DNA of 9,289 nt, from assembly GCA_017880705.1 (NCBI GenBank), contig JADGRS010000096.1, positions 1 through 9,289 of the forward strand. Reading direction: 5' to 3'. Positions 8,565 through 9,289 of the stretch are shown here, piece by piece; within the stretch, counting starts at the first letter, position 1; every line of letters begins with the position of its first letter. The stretch is from Burkholderiales bacterium (GTDB lineage: Bacteria > Pseudomonadota > Gammaproteobacteria > Burkholderiales > Usitatibacteraceae). Under the pieces are notes generated by a model, which saw nothing but the letters and a program-made list of their open reading frames with translations, did no database searches and had not been told where the DNA came from. A program made the position numbers and the translations under genes.

Positions 8565-9289
8565 ATGGCGGCCATCGCCCGCGCAGACAGCCCGGCCCCA
8601 CGCTGGATCACGCCGGGGCGCGCAAGCGTCACGCTGGCGGCCCTGCTCATCGCCATCATCGCCTTCGTGACGCGGCAACACGTGAAGGTCGAGTACACCG
8701 AGGCCGTCCACGCGATCACCCAGTCGAACTCGAACCTTGCGATCGCCTACGAGGAGAATGCCGCCGGCACGATCGCCGACATCGACGACTCCCTGCGCCT
8801 GCTCGAAAGGGAATACCGCGAGGGGGGCGTGCGCAATGCCGCCGCGATATCGGACGACTGGCCCGTGAACCGCGCCCTCATCCGCGGGCTTGCCATCACG
8901 CGCGAGAACGGCGAGGCGATCTTCGCGACGGGCGACGAGCCCGCGAGCGACCGCACCCTCCTCGCCCACCTGGACTTCCATCGCGCTGCGCGGGCTCGCG
9001 CCATTCACATCGGAAGCCCCGAGAGGACCTCGGGGGGCGGCGCGTGGCGAATACCGATGTCGAGGCGCATCGACAAGGCGGACGGCTCCTTCGGCGGGAT
9101 CGTGTTCGCGACGGTGGACCCCGCGTACCTCGCCCGCTTCTACGGCAGGACGAGCCTCGGCGAGCACGACCTGGTGGCCCTCGTGAACCTCGACGGGATC
9201 GCGCTCGCGAGGCACACGGGCGGCAAGACTGCATTCGGCGACGACATGCGCAATAGCACGCTCATGGCGGAGCTGGCGGTGAGGCCGTC
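8565..9289 (+). CDS. Membrane sensor with extracytoplasmic Cache/PDC domain (partial, C-terminus outside window)
   Basis: The frame opens at ATG 8565 and remains open to the right edge (241 codons). After a short basic cytoplasmic start, one membrane helix spans about residues 21-36 (SVTLAALLIAIIAFVT), then a periplasmic ligand-binding domain begins: a long helix (about 40-88) and a PDC/Cache core with WRIPMSRRI (161-169), GSFGGIVFATVDPAYLARFY (174-193) and LVNLDGIALAR (207-216). This arrangement is typical of the N-terminus of histidine kinases and of GGDEF/EAL proteins; the output domain is not in the window. The neighbouring Hpt and receiver genes favour a (hybrid) histidine kinase, but a diguanylate cyclase is equally compatible with what is seen. 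The ribosome binding site (GCGAGAA) is weak and close to the start. Confidence 0.9.
   Translation, partial: MAAIARADSPAPRWITPGRASVTLAALLIAIIAFVTRQHVKVEYTEAVHAITQSNSNLAIAYEENAAGTIADIDDSLRLLEREYREGGVRNAAAISDDWPVNRALIRGLAITRENGEAIFATGDEPASDRTLLAHLDFHRAARARAIHIGSPERTSGGGAWRIPMSRRIDKADGSFGGIVFATVDPAYLARFYGRTSLGEHDLVALVNLDGIALARHTGGKTAFGDDMRNSTLMAELAVRP

Overview
The window is gene-dense, very GC-rich bacterial DNA with strongly G/C-ending codons. The cbb3 oxidase, the FNR/ANR-type boxes, the UspA protein and the PulE/PilB-type ATPase fit a Proteobacterium, most likely a Betaproteobacterium able to live at low oxygen. That placement is inference; there is no rRNA or other decisive marker. No tRNA, rRNA, CRISPR array, insertion sequence or phage gene was seen.

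Layout. (1) Positions 1-2185, minus strand: the start of a ccoNOQ(P) operon for the high-affinity cbb3-type cytochrome c oxidase. ccoN and ccoO are complete; ccoQ runs off the left edge. (2) 2186-2307: divergent intergenic region with an FNR/ANR/FixK-type box facing ccoN. (3) 2308-5113, plus strand: an 82-residue hypothetical protein and a ten-helix cation P-type ATPase (P2-like, not the copper pump CcoI). (4) 5186-5695: a UspA-family universal stress protein with a perfect FNR box overlapping the stop codon of the ATPase gene. (5) 5840 to the right edge, plus strand: a tightly packed cluster of a receiver-only response regulator, an 89-residue protein with one CxxC motif, a stand-alone GspE/PilB-type ATPase, an Hpt phosphotransfer protein, and the membrane/Cache part of a sensor protein cut by the window end. 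The first three junctions are ATGA overlaps and the last is a 7-base gap.

How it may work together. Three FNR-like boxes precede ccoN, the usp gene and the response-regulator operon, and each lies the same 31 bp (centre to centre) from a plausible -10 hexamer, the geometry of class II FNR activation. The window therefore reads as a low-oxygen locus: a high-affinity terminal oxidase, an ion pump plus stress protein (reminiscent of the hypoxia-induced CtpF/Rv1996 pair of Mycobacterium tuberculosis), and a phosphorelay set wrapped around a type II secretion/type IV pilus-like ATPase that has no pseudopilin, inner-membrane or secretin partner here. This last operon is the least familiar part and the best candidate for an undescribed system.
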